Source: Strobilurus pachycystidiatus
Lineage: Eukaryota > Basidiomycota > Agaricomycetes > Agaricales > Physalacriaceae
Length of the DNA: 64,000 nt
Direction of reading: 5' to 3'
Assembly: GCA_019915135.1 (NCBI GenBank)
Contig: JAHLMK010000020.1
Location: 558,001-622,000, forward strand
Shown: positions 23,170 to 33,440 of the stretch, piece by piece
How positions within the stretch are numbered: position 1 is the first letter of the stretch
How the letters are laid out: each line of letters begins with the position of its first letter
Made by a program: the position numbers and the translations under genes
The notes under the pieces: generated by a model
What the model was told of the DNA's origin: nothing
Seen by the model: the letters and a program-made list of their open reading frames with translations, nothing else
Database searches by the model: none

Positions 23170-23199
23170 CAAATTACCACGGGAGCGTTTTCCTGATGC
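23170..23199 (-). repeat. Right terminal inverted repeat of the Plavaka element
   Basis: On the minus strand it reads GCATCAGGAAAACGCTCCCG and onward, 27 of 30 identical to the left repeat at 16410-16439. It lies 438 bp beyond the DUF6532 stop codon. Confidence 0.85.
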
Positions 23200-24460
23200 T
23201 TTACATGTACATACAAAACTCAATTGCTCTTACTCTTGACGTGACGGCAGCAGTTGGCAAGGCACGATTCCGAAGGCACATACCAAGAAGTTCAGACTGA
23301 CAGGTGATTGATGAATAGGTCCCAGCAGACACAGGCTGCTCGGCTTCAAGAGGGGAACTTGAAAGTGGGTCCCCTTCTTCTTAATCAGTAGTGAAATCGT
23401 GTTCGCGAATGTCAGTGTCGGCACGAATATTTCCATCGATGTACTAGTGCACTCAGGTTCATCATTCAGCTGCACCGCCCCGACGCGACCGACGTCGCCA
23501 ATCCACTCTTACCGGTTCTGATCGGAGGTAGGCTTCAATGATTATACCAACGTTCTGCCGGACCTCTTGATATAAGCCGTATACTCGTGGAATCCCTCCG
23601 ACGGCCGCGTGAGGGAATAAGATGATAGAACTCATATTGATGTCGAAAACGACAGCCTGAAGTGTTTGGAACGTGAAGAGTGGCGCGCGATACTTCGGTG
23701 GCGGAAATGCCATACATCCCCAGACGACTGACAAGGCTAGGACCAATGTATTCCAGAAGCTCATACACTAGAGAGCGCCTTGCTTCAAGCTCAAGGGGAT
23801 TGACGGGCTAGAGTAATTGTAGATTTTGACCTAATGCCATCTTTTCGATGGCTTTCTGCGTCGCAAGGAAGGTATCATCGACGCGACTGAGAGCAGAAGA
23901 GCACGCAAATCTGTAATTCGTATGTAGTAGGCTTGTGTCTGATACCATCGAAGACGCGGGGAGGGTCCATTCCAGGATACTACGCTTCCGGACCGGGTAA
24001 CAACGTCCAGAACGCTAATTGAATGTAGAAATCGCGGACACGGAGGGCGAGGTGTAAATGAGACAGTCAAAGGGGGCCGACCGATACAAGCATATTAACC
24101 CAGACATGAGCGCTCCCGGAAGCACGGCTGAACAGAACGCGCGTCGAGGCAGCAGGAGTCTGGCAGGAGTCAAGAGACGGCGCGCATCTCGACCCTGCCT
24201 GATTGGGCGGCATTTGTCAACCGGCCTACATACGTCTTTCTTCCCTCTCACCGTCTTCTTCGTTTCCTCTGAGTCTGGGTCTGCACTTCATGACAGACGG
24301 AGGCCTCCGAGCAATAGGGTGCACTTTCGTCGCTCTATTATTTGCGTGCGACTTTATTGGCGGCAGCTCGGAGTCTGAGCGAAAATCGGTGGGACATTAG
24401 GGCGCATAGCGCGTCAGTTTCCTCACCCGGTGTGTTGTCTTTGTTTTCCATCTCGCATGG
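23200..24460. other. No gene recognised
   Basis: Minus-strand ORFs of 80-100 codons at 23.23-23.77 kb include one hydrophobic start (MSFWNTLVLALSVVWGCMA), but no family or consistent splice structure emerges. This is ancestral flank of the Plavaka insertion. Confidence 0.35.
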
Positions 24461-26072
24461 CTTCTGAAGCGGAAGGTGCAGCGCTGAGCTTTGCGCGGGC
24501 CTTACAGTCTTATCGCAGTCCATCCACGCTTTCAGAACACGACGTTCGATATCAGCAAGGATGCCAACACTTTCTTCGAGGAGACTCTCGCCCGGCATAA
24601 GCATCTCTCCAGCGCACCACCATCTTTTCACTGCCACGATCACCATTCCTCATCGGAGCCATCCTCAAACCACGCCCACTTCTTGACCTTAGTCCTCCTT
24701 TCCACCGCCTCCCCTGCCTGTGAGCCAACGACGTCATCTTTCAACGTCTTGTTGAAGCTATCATGGCATAAATATGCAGCGCGAACACGAATCTTCGTCG
24801 CGAACCCTAAATTACCGTATGTATCCGGGACGAACCCTTTCTACTTCAACGAGTTGGGGCACAACGTCTATCTCCAAGAAGTTCTATGCTGTCGTCGGCA
24901 GAAGTTTCGGGCGGAGCGTAGCTGGTAGTTGTCCTCTGTCAAGCTGGGCTACCTTGACCCCGACCGTTATATCTGCGCCGAAGGCAGTACTATGGGTGAG
25001 TGATTTCCCTTCCTGTGTACGTTTGGCTGTACCAAAAATCTAGAACACAATGATACACTACCTTATGCGCCCAGCGCTCGTCCTGAAAATGTTCCATCCC
25101 TTCGAGGCAATTTCGTTAGGCTACCTGTCTAGCAGATCTTTTGGAAGACTACCGACGGAGGTTCTACGCTGTTGACATATACCCCGTTCACAGCGCGTCC
25201 GTTGCTTGATTCCGGGCTGACAGAGTGGCCGATAATGGTCAGTCTCTTCTATGACTACGGCGCGCGTCTGCTCAGGCATGATCATAGGAAAAGGTTGTTC
25301 AAGTAACGGCTGATGTCAAGCAGTATCAGAATTCGTTCACGCTAGGGCTGTACTCATTTAATATCTTTGTGCAGTGCGCTTGATCGAAGGAAAAGCTGAT
25401 GAAGGCAGTGAAGCCAAAAGTGTGAGAATGAAGAATGGAGGTGGTGGTAGGGTTAAGACCAGGACTATGGGTCACCGGATAATCCTCGAAAACGGGCCGG
25501 CACGTAGAAAGAGAAAAAAGGTCGAAGACATCAAACCCTCGATTTTGGAACGGCGTAAACGAGCGGATGAGGTGAATATTCTGGAGGGTCCGGAATTAGA
25601 CAGAGATATCAATAAGGAGAACGAGAGCATTGGCGTGGCAACTAGGAAGCGTCGGCGAGCCACGGATATGGATGTCAATTACTGCGAGGATAGACGATTG
25701 TTCTTCATTGAATCACAGGGTCTGAACCCAGTTACATGGATTGTCGATGTGCACCGACATAGCAACAAGGTTGTCTCGATGGTGGCGCCGGTGCGTCGTC
25801 AAAGATGCCGACAAGACGTGCGGCGACTGCCTGTAAGGCAAAACTACTCGCTTCTTTCTACAGCGGACTGGTTGCAGGTCTTCCAGCAGGAAGATGAACA
25901 TGAGGAACGGATCCAATTTTATGCGAATCATGGCATCGGCTGGGTCGCACGTCCTGGCCACGGGGCTGGCAAGGATGTGAATGGAGGTCGAGTGCAGAAC
26001 CTAGGCAGTAGGATGTCGCAGTTCGATTACTGCTTACTACTCGTGCCCACTGTTTTTAACTTGATATGGTGA
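24460..26072 (+). pseudogene. Decayed gene, 3' part resembling a fungal family 2 glycosyltransferase-like protein
   Basis: An open frame at 25374-26072 contains ADWLQVFQQEDEHEERIQFY then ANHGIGWVARPGHG. These match, from memory, the region before the RAGRFKKASNMN motif in agaricomycete glycosyltransferase 2-like proteins. Where that motif should follow, the sequence is disrupted and the frame soon stops. Upstream (24460-25370) broken pieces such as PFYFNELGHNVYLQE and KLGYLDPDRYICAEGSTM occur in different frames. I read this as a degenerate copy. The first half is not securely part of the same gene, and the family call is tentative. Confidence 0.35.
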
Positions 26073-26871
26073 CGGCACTGTCTGATTTCCCGTCTTGCCT
26101 TACTGCTTTTGCTAGAAACTACCGTCTACCTTACACACATCTTGTTCCTTCTCTGGCGCCCTTATTAATCATTGCACGTACCATAGACATAGATACTCAA
26201 TTTTCTTGTACACCGGACATTTCAACGCTGTTTCATGTATATTCTGAATTCTAGCAGCTTGAGAACAAGGACTTGCTCCGTTTTTGCTGGTAGTATCTTT
26301 GGAAGTCCCGTCCAGCTTACGTTCGCGAAAAAAGCTCACCTTGTCCAGGAGCTGAACTTCAAGGAATGTGTATATGCCCGTATGCTGCAGGAAGACTGAC
26401 AAGGAATAGAGGGGGCCGCTCGCCAGCTCTGGATCCATATCCCAAAAGCTATGCGCAAGACTTAGAACAACGGGATTGGTGTTCACTTTACCCCATACCG
26501 TCGTCCGCCTCCTCCCTCGCCCAGTCATAGTCATCGGATCCATGCTACAATAGCCATCGCTAGGATACTGTTTGGCGACATGGGTGCGCCCAGCGAGTAT
26601 GAGCGATTTCACAGAGCCACCAAGCGCCGCATGCCTGTGGAAGGGACCAGAGGTGGAAAAGCCTGGCCTGCTGGGATCAAGGCCATTGACAGGCTGACAA
26701 ACTCGAATCTTGTGGAAGAGATAACGATGGGAACAAAGAAGAAACGATTTCAAGACTAGGTAACAGGCGCGGAGCTCGCGGGTGGGTAACATGATGACAA
26801 TGTTTACATGTCTTCTCAACGAGAGGTAATGTGACTCTGAGTGTGGCCAGCGGTCATGGCCTTTTTTTTTT
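26073..26871. other. Intergenic, nothing recognised
   Basis: Intergenic DNA downstream of the chromodomain gene (whose stop is at 26872). A minus-strand ORF of 277 codons overlaps here, but its composition and lack of any motif suggest chance. A run of about 11 T at 26864-26874 lies at the gene's 3' end. Confidence 0.4.
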
Positions 26872-29800
26872 TTACCTCTGATCCTCAGAACCATCGTCAT
26901 CCATCCACTCGTCATCATCCTCATCGTCGCCCCAGTCCTCTTCATGCCACGGCGGTGGTGTTGTTGTGGTGGGTGGCGGCGGTGGTACTCCTTGTCTCGC
27001 ATCGTCCAGCTGCTGCTCCAGCTCTCGGACTCTGTATATCAGATCTGCATTCTCCAGTTCCGCCTCCCTCTGCACCTCCCTGCATTCTTTGTCCCTCTCC
27101 GTCCTGCAAGCTTCGGCCTCACTTAACATCAAAGCAATTCCCCTCCACCGCTCTACATCCTCCTCGAGCCATTGGATGCGTCTCTCATATGGCCGTCGCA
27201 CCGCTTCCGCGCCCTCTGTTATCTAAGGGATGATAAGCATCCCAGATGGGAGGCCCCCAATTCCGTACCACTCACCTTTCCCTCCAAAACTTCATTCCTT
27301 CCCACCAAGTCCGCATTCCTCGACCTCAGCATCGTAACGTATGTGCTCTGCGCCGTGTACTGCGCGTGGAAAAAGTTGCGCTCAGCGCGGAGGGATGTGA
27401 TTTGGGAAGTTATTTCGTCCTTGTCGTGGTCGTGGTCGGGATGGGCTGTGGGTGGATCCACTTCCTTGTCGGATTGAGATTCAGTGTTTGACTCCTTGGC
27501 TGGTAAAGAGTCAGGGTTGGCATCCTGGTCGTTTGATTGCTGTTGGGGGGTTGTGGGTGTGTCCACTTCCTTGGCTGGAGAGTCGGTCGGTTGATGAGCT
27601 TGGGATATCGGTGCATTGGCCAGTGCAGCCTGAGCAGTATCGGGTGTGGGTACTGCTAGTAAAGGGACCTAATCAGCGGACTCATCAGCACTTACATCAC
27701 ATACAAAGAAAATCAAAACCCACCTCCTCCTCCTCCTCAGGGTGACCCACATACATATTGCCCACCTACAAGATTGTCAGTTTACACAACGGCGAGCTGA
27801 TATGATCAGTCCCAGACGTACCTTCATCTTTTTCACCTCCAAACCCGTTTTTGCCTCTGGCTCCAACTCCATATCCTGCGTACTCTCGTCATCTTCCATC
27901 CCCACCGTCCCTATTGCTCCTCTCACATCAGCAGTCTGCGACTCATTGATGTTCGTACACGGCTGGACGGTGAGCGTACCCAACTTTGGCACAAATTCCC
28001 CATTTTCCATTCCCCGCTCTACCTCCACCTCATCTTCCACCTGCTCTTTGTCTCCCTCTTGTTCCTGCTCTTTGCCCTGTTCCTTCAAATCTACCTCTCC
28101 GTTCTCCTCAACACGTGGGTCCCAATGATACTGCATCAGATGATCACCCCCATTCGATGTGCTCGCGTAGTCCGGAAGGTCCCTGAATGGCCGGGCGTCC
28201 TCTTCCGCGTCTCCTGCTTCTTCTTCTTCTTTGTCGTCGTGACCCTCTCCCCCTCCCTCCTCCACACCCCCACTTGCCTCACCCCTGACAAGATCCCCCA
28301 ACCTTTTCCTCTTTCCGTCTCCCCGCCCTTGGCGCGGAATTTTGTCAGTAATCTCCGCCCTCCCCCAGCGATGGCAGCCTGCTTCCCTCTCAGAATTTGA
28401 ACGGGTGTCGTTCTCCTCGTTTGTCGCAGTTTGCTCTTCATGTTCCCTAGGTGAGTTGGGACTGGGCGTTGGCTTGACAGGCAAGCTTGATGGCTCAAGG
28501 GGATGGTCCTTATCAAGGTAGGGTGTGGAATCGCTCTGTGCAAGGACGGGGGTTGGGAAGAGAAGTTTTCCAACGTCGATTACATCCGTTGGGGCTGCCT
28601 TGTCGTGACTGGTGCTAAGCTTGAGAGACGTGGAAGCAAAGAGCGGATTATCGTTTGATTTCGATTTGGAAGCAGCAAACACTGCTGTTTTTCCATTCCG
28701 GACCAGAATTGTTTTGGACCGGGGACCGATTTTGGACCGGGGACCGATTTTGGACCGGGGACCGATTTTGGACGTGGCGATGAGGCGTTTGGTGCTCGCA
28801 GATTCGGGATTGGAGCTTGACGCCGCAGAGCTCTCTGCCACAGGGCAGAGCCTCGCCACAGGCGCGGTAGGCGAGGAATTACCGCCGTTCTGGAATAGGT
28901 TGACTAGTGATCCTGCAAAAAAGACTGAAATCAGTAACAGAAAGAACAAAAACAAAAACAAAAAGAAAATGGAAAGGCAAAAAGACGTACCGCCTTTACT
29001 CGGACTTTGCCCCTTCATCCCATCTTTCACCTTGACCTTCCTCTCTCTCTCTCTCTCCCCCCCCTTCTCCACCAAGCCAGCATCCACATCCCCAACATCC
29101 CCATCCACCGTCCTCTGCTTCTGAGCCTCCATAGTAGCCTTGGGGTGCGCCTCAACGCCAAGCGTCAGACTCTCGACCACAACACCCACCCCCGCCCTCT
29201 CCCGCTCTTCAATTCCCACCAGGTCATTATCGAACCGTCTCAGCCGGTCGCGCACTGATTTCACCGATTTCAGGAGGCGCACAGGGTCTAGGTTCTCTTC
29301 ATCTTTTCCTGCGAGGTCCTCTTCCCCGTCCTGTTTCTTGTCCTCTCTGCAATTCTCCTTGCCCTTGTCCTCCTTAGGTTCATCGTCAGTCATCCCTTGC
29401 GGCTCCTCGGGCAGCGGGACTCTCCCCATCCCTCTCCGCGGCTGCAGCGTCTTCTTTTCTGAGATCGTAGGCCTTCTCTGCGGTACGGTCCTGTTGGGTG
29501 CGATCTTGAAAGGCGAGATCAACTTCTCCCCCCGCGAATCCTCCTGGCTGTCCTCTTCCTCTTCCTCCCTCTGCATCTCTCTCCTCTTCCTCTCCTCCTC
29601 CTCCCCTGCCTTCAGCTTCTTCCCAGCCCTATCCGTCTCCTCCTCTCTTCCCCGCGCTCTCTTCTTCTTCTTTGGAGGAGGAGTGTAGCCTTCCTCTTCT
29701 TGGTCTTCCTCCTCTTCTTCCTGCCGGACTTGCTCGAGTTTGTCTTTAATCGATGCTGATGTCGCGCGTTTAGTCGAAGCTGGCGTCGCCCGTTTAGTCG

Positions 29801-30558
29801 ATGCGGACATGCCGCGTTTACTGGGCGCTATTCTCCTGCGCTTACTCGTACTGGCCTCGTAATCGTCAGAATCGTCGTCTTGTCCGCCCATCGTGAGGGA
29901 GCGTTTCGTCGACGCCAATGATTTGCGGCCTGCAAGCGTGGGTTGTTGTCAGCATTCCCTGGATGGCAATAGCATAGCGGACAAAGTAGAGTGTATAAGG
30001 AACAAATAGCAGAAGACAGACACTTGCCTGTACTTTTCCGGCTGCCCTTGCCCTTATTCTTTTCCCTCCACGCCTCCACCAAATCTGGCGTGACGTTGCT
30101 CTTTGGCTGCCATGTCGGCAGGTACAAGGCGTCAGTCTCTGCAAAAGAACTGTGTTAGCGGGTCTGACCTAGGAACTTGTCGAGATCAAGATCAAAAACA
30201 CGTCGTGGACAAGGCTGAGGGGTTGTTGGTGACAACACGTAGTCGCTCGCGTACAGCTACTCGTCGGTGACGACTGTCGTGTGGGACTGAATACCGACGA
30301 CTCACCAGGATCAATATCTGCCCACTTCAGCTTATACTCCCCAGGCCTTTCCGCCAGTATCTCAATCACGCTGAACATCACCGCCGAGTCGTCGGATTGG
30401 TGCAAGAGGGGCTGAGACTTTGGGTGAAGGTCAGCGCTTTGGAAATGGAAAAAGGATGTGGTGGGGCTGAAAGACGAGGGTGCAGAGGTTCGAGCGCGTA
30501 CGGGTTTTGGGTCGCGGAGTGGGGTGGTACGCACCTGGCTCTGGCTCGCAGTCGGCAT
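26872..30558 (-). CDS. Chromodomain protein with acidic/coiled-coil C-terminus, 1018 aa, eight exons
   Basis: Proposed exons: 30558-30535, 30411-30306, 30138-30028, 29929-28991, 28912-27822, 27765-27724, 27668-27276, 27222-26872 (3057 nt, one frame). Residues about 18-66 form a chromodomain: FSVIEILAERPGEYKLKWADI then LPTWQPKSNVTPDLVEAW, with the usual aromatic cage positions plausible. The middle is low-complexity, Lys/Glu/Ser-rich, with ASTKR repeats and a threefold SKIGPR repeat. Near the end is a coiled coil (LRAERNFFHAQYTAQ; RRIQWLEEDVERWRG; LIYRVRELEQQLDD), then an extremely acidic tail. Chromodomains bind methylated histone tails, so a chromatin role is likely. Intron 3 (30027-29930) uses a GC donor (AG|GCAAGT). 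No chromo-shadow domain was seen, so it is not a standard HP1. The 123 nt first intron is the least certain. Confidence 0.8.
28712..28773 (-). repeat. 18 bp tandem repeat, three copies, coding for SKIGPR
   Basis: Three perfect copies of an 18 bp unit (TTTTGGACCGGGGACCGA on plus) plus a partial fourth inside exon 5 of the chromodomain gene. The period is a multiple of three, so copy number can vary without breaking the frame. Confidence 0.9.
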
Positions 30559-31204
30559 CCTGTCTCTTCCTCTCCTGATCCTTGTGCGCGTCTTTCTATA
30601 GATTTGTTTGTTCTTTTGCTCTCCTGCCTTTTCGTTCGTCTCCGTTAACGTCGTGCCTGCATGGTTCATTTCCGTCACCCTACCACACCTAGAACACCAT
30701 ATTGTCAACGCACCTCGTCAACACCCCACACACCCGACCAAACCAAGCCAGTGAATGCACCTTGACGAAGATATTGCCAATCCAAAATCAAGGTCCAGCG
30801 TCAATCCGAGTCCGGGTCTGCGCGCACTGGCAGATGACGGTGTCCTTAAGTGGAAACACTGACAGGGAGTAGGGAGACTACAGTCTACAGTTCCTTTGCC
30901 GAAGTCTGCCGTCGCATTGCAACCCTGAGGCCCCATAAACCGCCTGTACAGTGTACAATGATGCAGCATGCCATTCGCGTGGAGCCGCTTATCATTTTGG
31001 CGAAGCGCCCAGCAGAGGTCGGTCCGAAGTGGACGATACAAAAGCCTAAGGTGACGGTCCCCGAGCCTGTGAGCGCGCGAATGGGCCACGTGCGACACGA
31101 ACGGATTTGGGTTATCCATACCCGTCGTTTATCCTCTCCCTCCTCCTCCAGGACGCGCTTCTTCGTGCAATTTCTTTTCACTTGCTACTTTTTGTGTCAA
31201 CGCG
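30559..31204. promoter_or_regulatory. Intergenic region between divergent chromodomain and CstF-64 genes
   Basis: 646 bp between the proposed start codons of two divergent genes, so it must hold both promoters. A CACGTG-type core (GGCCACGTGCG) lies near 31085. No TATA box was recognised. Short ORFs here show no protein signature. Confidence 0.4.
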
Positions 31205-32530
31205 ATGAGTAAATTGGTTTTTGGTAAGAGACTATGACTATCTTACCTTTGAATCAAAACCTCACAGTTTTCGACTGTAGTGGGCAATGTGCCCTACAAT
31301 ATGGGCGAGGCAAGTAGATCGCTGCATTAACTGCCGTACAATAACATTTGCAATAGGACCAATTGGCGGACATCTTCAGGTCAGTTGGGCAAGTTGTTGG
31401 GTTCAGGTGCGTATCCTTGTCCTAGCACAACACCTTGTCCTTACTTCGTTCGCCAGACTCGTCTTTGACCGGGACACAGGAAAACCGAAAGGTTATGGCT
31501 TTTGTGAGTTCGCAGGTGCGTCGCATTTTCCTTCGTCTAGCTCACGCTCACACTGGCAAACAGACCACGAAACTGCGGCTTCAGCTGTTTGGAACCTTAA
31601 CAATGCAGACGTCGGTGGCCGCTCACTACGCGTAGATCTTGCAGACTCAGACCCGTTATTGGAGGGAAAAACAACTGTCCGCGGAGAACTTGTGGATAGT
31701 GGAGATGCGGGGCCATACGGACGACGGGGACACGGACGGCAGCAGCCACAAAATGAAATGGATGCCTTTTTGGCATCGCTGCCGCCTGGAACCAAAGTCC
31801 CACCTGGAGTGTCGCCGGGCGACGCGATCAGCCATACACTGGGTATGATGAATCCAGACCGACTGACGGGAGTTCTGGCGCAGATGAAGGTATGCGTCCC
31901 TCGCCTAAGTTGGACGACATGACTGACCCACGCCAGGCTTTTGTGATTACTCACCCCGACCATGCACGCAAGCTGCTCCAGGCTCATCCACAGTTAGCAT
32001 ACGCCTTATTCCAAGCGCTCGTCTTAAGCGACATCGTTGATTCTTCTATACTCCACCAAATGAGGGAAGCTGCTTCCGGTATAGCAGCTCAGCCCCCTCC
32101 TGCCCGTATGCTCCCGCCTGCAGCCTCCAACCCAACGTACATGCCTCCGCCTATGCAGTATGCTGGTTACCCGCCTCATATGCAGCCTCCGCTACAGCCA
32201 CCATTGACGTATGCTACACCTCCAGCGAATCAAGTGCCGTTTCACCACCCTCCCGGACCGCCAAATATGGCTACACCGGTTCCGCCTACTCCGCCCGCCA
32301 ATGTCATGCCTCAGATGCAACTGCCCAACATGCCTGGCGTTAGTGTAGAGCAGCGTGCCGCTCTGATGCAAGTCTTGAGGTTGGCGCCGGAACACATCAA
32401 TAGTATGCCTGAAGGAGAACGTTCCGCCATCCAACAGCTTGTAAGGCTCGATCCTTCCTTTCCTATGCTCATGTCTGAAGTTTATCTGTTCCAGCGCGCG
32501 CAATTCGGTGCATGTCGGATTCTTAAATAG
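31205..32530 (+). CDS. CSTF2: Cleavage stimulation factor 64 kDa subunit (CstF-64 / Rna15), 340 aa
   Basis: Exons 31205-31223, 31281-31309, 31357-31406, 31457-31515, 31564-31889, 31937-32440 and 32495-32530 give 340 residues. The RRM occupies residues 3-80: KLVFVGNVPYN is RNP2-like and [10 protein letters not shown] is RNP1. The hinge domain follows ([20 protein letters not shown]), then a Pro/Met-rich linker and the helical C-terminal domain ([34 protein letters not shown]). The protein binds GU-rich elements downstream of poly(A) sites and bridges CstF-77/symplekin during mRNA 3'-end formation in the nucleus. Intron 2 (31310-31356) has a GC donor, GAG|GCAAGT. The last intron (54 nt) is in frame and stop-free, so its retention would lengthen the C-terminus by 18 residues. 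Confidence 0.93.
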
Positions 32531-32825
32531 AAACTGTGGTCACCTATTCTGCTCTTGCTTTTGGCTTTATTCAGTGAACATGTGTATGGTAATCAATCAT
32601 AGATGCCTTCCATACTCATTCGTGTGTACATCTATACATCGAGATCGGACAAAAAATTTTGACTGTGGCGCAACCCTAACCCAAGCTCATTTGAAGAAGG
32701 AGCCCCTCCTGCATCGGGTTCTATTTCACCTGACCATCACCAACGAAACGGTATGATAGCATAGATCTTTGCTTTTTACTGCTTGCTATAGATACTTTAA
32801 TCGCGTAGGTACAGATATCAGTAAA
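32531..32825. other. 3' flank of CstF-64, no gene
   Basis: AT-richer sequence after the CstF-64 stop, which presumably holds its poly(A) signals. No exact AATAAA was seen. Confidence 0.4.
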
Positions 32826-33440
32826 TCAAGCAAACTGATTAACGACCCGCCGAATGCTCTTCAGTTTCACAAACTTGCCAACGATGTCCTCCAGCGGCAC
32901 CCTCCCTGGCCTTGGTCCTAACGTCATCGCAATTTCGTACGCTCCTAGACTGGGTACCGAGCTCGTTTCGTCCAACGACTGGGTGGGACAGTAAGAAACA
33001 CAATGGAAACAAAAGAATAAAGGTGCAAAAAAGTCACCGAGGATGAAGTTGTACTGTGCAATCTCCCCATTCCGGATCTTTTTTGGCAGGGTGTTGTCAC
33101 TGTTGTCCACATCCACGTACAGACTAAGCGAGCTAAGCCACCTGACTATCTGATTCGGGTAGTCTTTCTGCAGAGCCAACGACGATGATGGTTAGAATAC
33201 CTTTTTTTGAGGACCGAACAGAGCACGCACATATGGAGCCGCGACGGGTATCACAACTACTTGACGAGGCGATAGCCAGAACGGCCACTTCCCAGCGAAA
33301 TGCGCCGTAGTGACAGCGATGAAGCGCTCCAGACTACCGAGGATTGCACGATAGATGATGACGGTGAATATTGACTTTTTTTTCGAGCCGGAGATCGGTT
33401 GTCCTGACAGCAAGTTGAAGACAGCAGGTCAGAAAGCTGA
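32826..33440 (-). pseudogene. Threonyl-tRNA synthetase C-terminal fragment
   Basis: Minus strand. An exon ending at 33231 reads [16 protein letters not shown] and [20 protein letters not shown], the end of the ThrRS catalytic core and start of its anticodon-binding domain. A 63 nt intron (33230-33168) leads to SLYVDVDNSDNTLPKKIRNG with EIAQYNFIL. A 59 nt intron (33037-32979) leads to VVGRNELGTQSRSVRNCDD. The last segment then needs a frameshift to reach VPLEDIVGKFVKLKSIRRVV before the stop. The N-terminal domains and most of the aminoacylation core are absent upstream. Retained introns show it is a DNA-level duplicate and not a retrocopy. It is a broken fragment of an essential enzyme whose working copy must be elsewhere. 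Confidence 0.8.

Larger units (their letters stand above)
16410..23199. mobile_element. Complete Plavaka-type DNA transposon, 6.79 kb, two genes
   Basis: The element is bounded by 30 bp terminal inverted repeats with 3 mismatches, both beginning GCATCAGGAAAAC. Weaker similarity continues inward for another 30-40 bp, with GAAATG and TAATC blocks at matching offsets. Each end is flanked by TT (16408-16409 and 23200-23201), which could be a 2 bp target duplication. Inside are a minus-strand Plavaka transposase (16549-19862) and a plus-strand DUF6532 gene (20093-22731), divergent across a 230 bp intergenic region. Both genes splice into full-length uninterrupted frames, so the copy may be active. 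Plavaka is a CACTA-like fungal transposase class described alongside the KDZ elements. Confidence 0.85.

Noticed and set aside
26169..27002. 277-codon minus-strand ORF.
   Set aside because: No family signal, odd composition, and it overlaps in another frame the well-supported last exon of the chromodomain gene.
27777..29918. A single 713-codon ORF with an apparent transmembrane helix (FLFLFFLLLISVFF).
   Set aside because: The hydrophobic run is the translation of a 78 nt intron (28990-28913, GTACGT...TTGCAG) whose length is a multiple of three. The gene is a spliced, soluble chromodomain protein.
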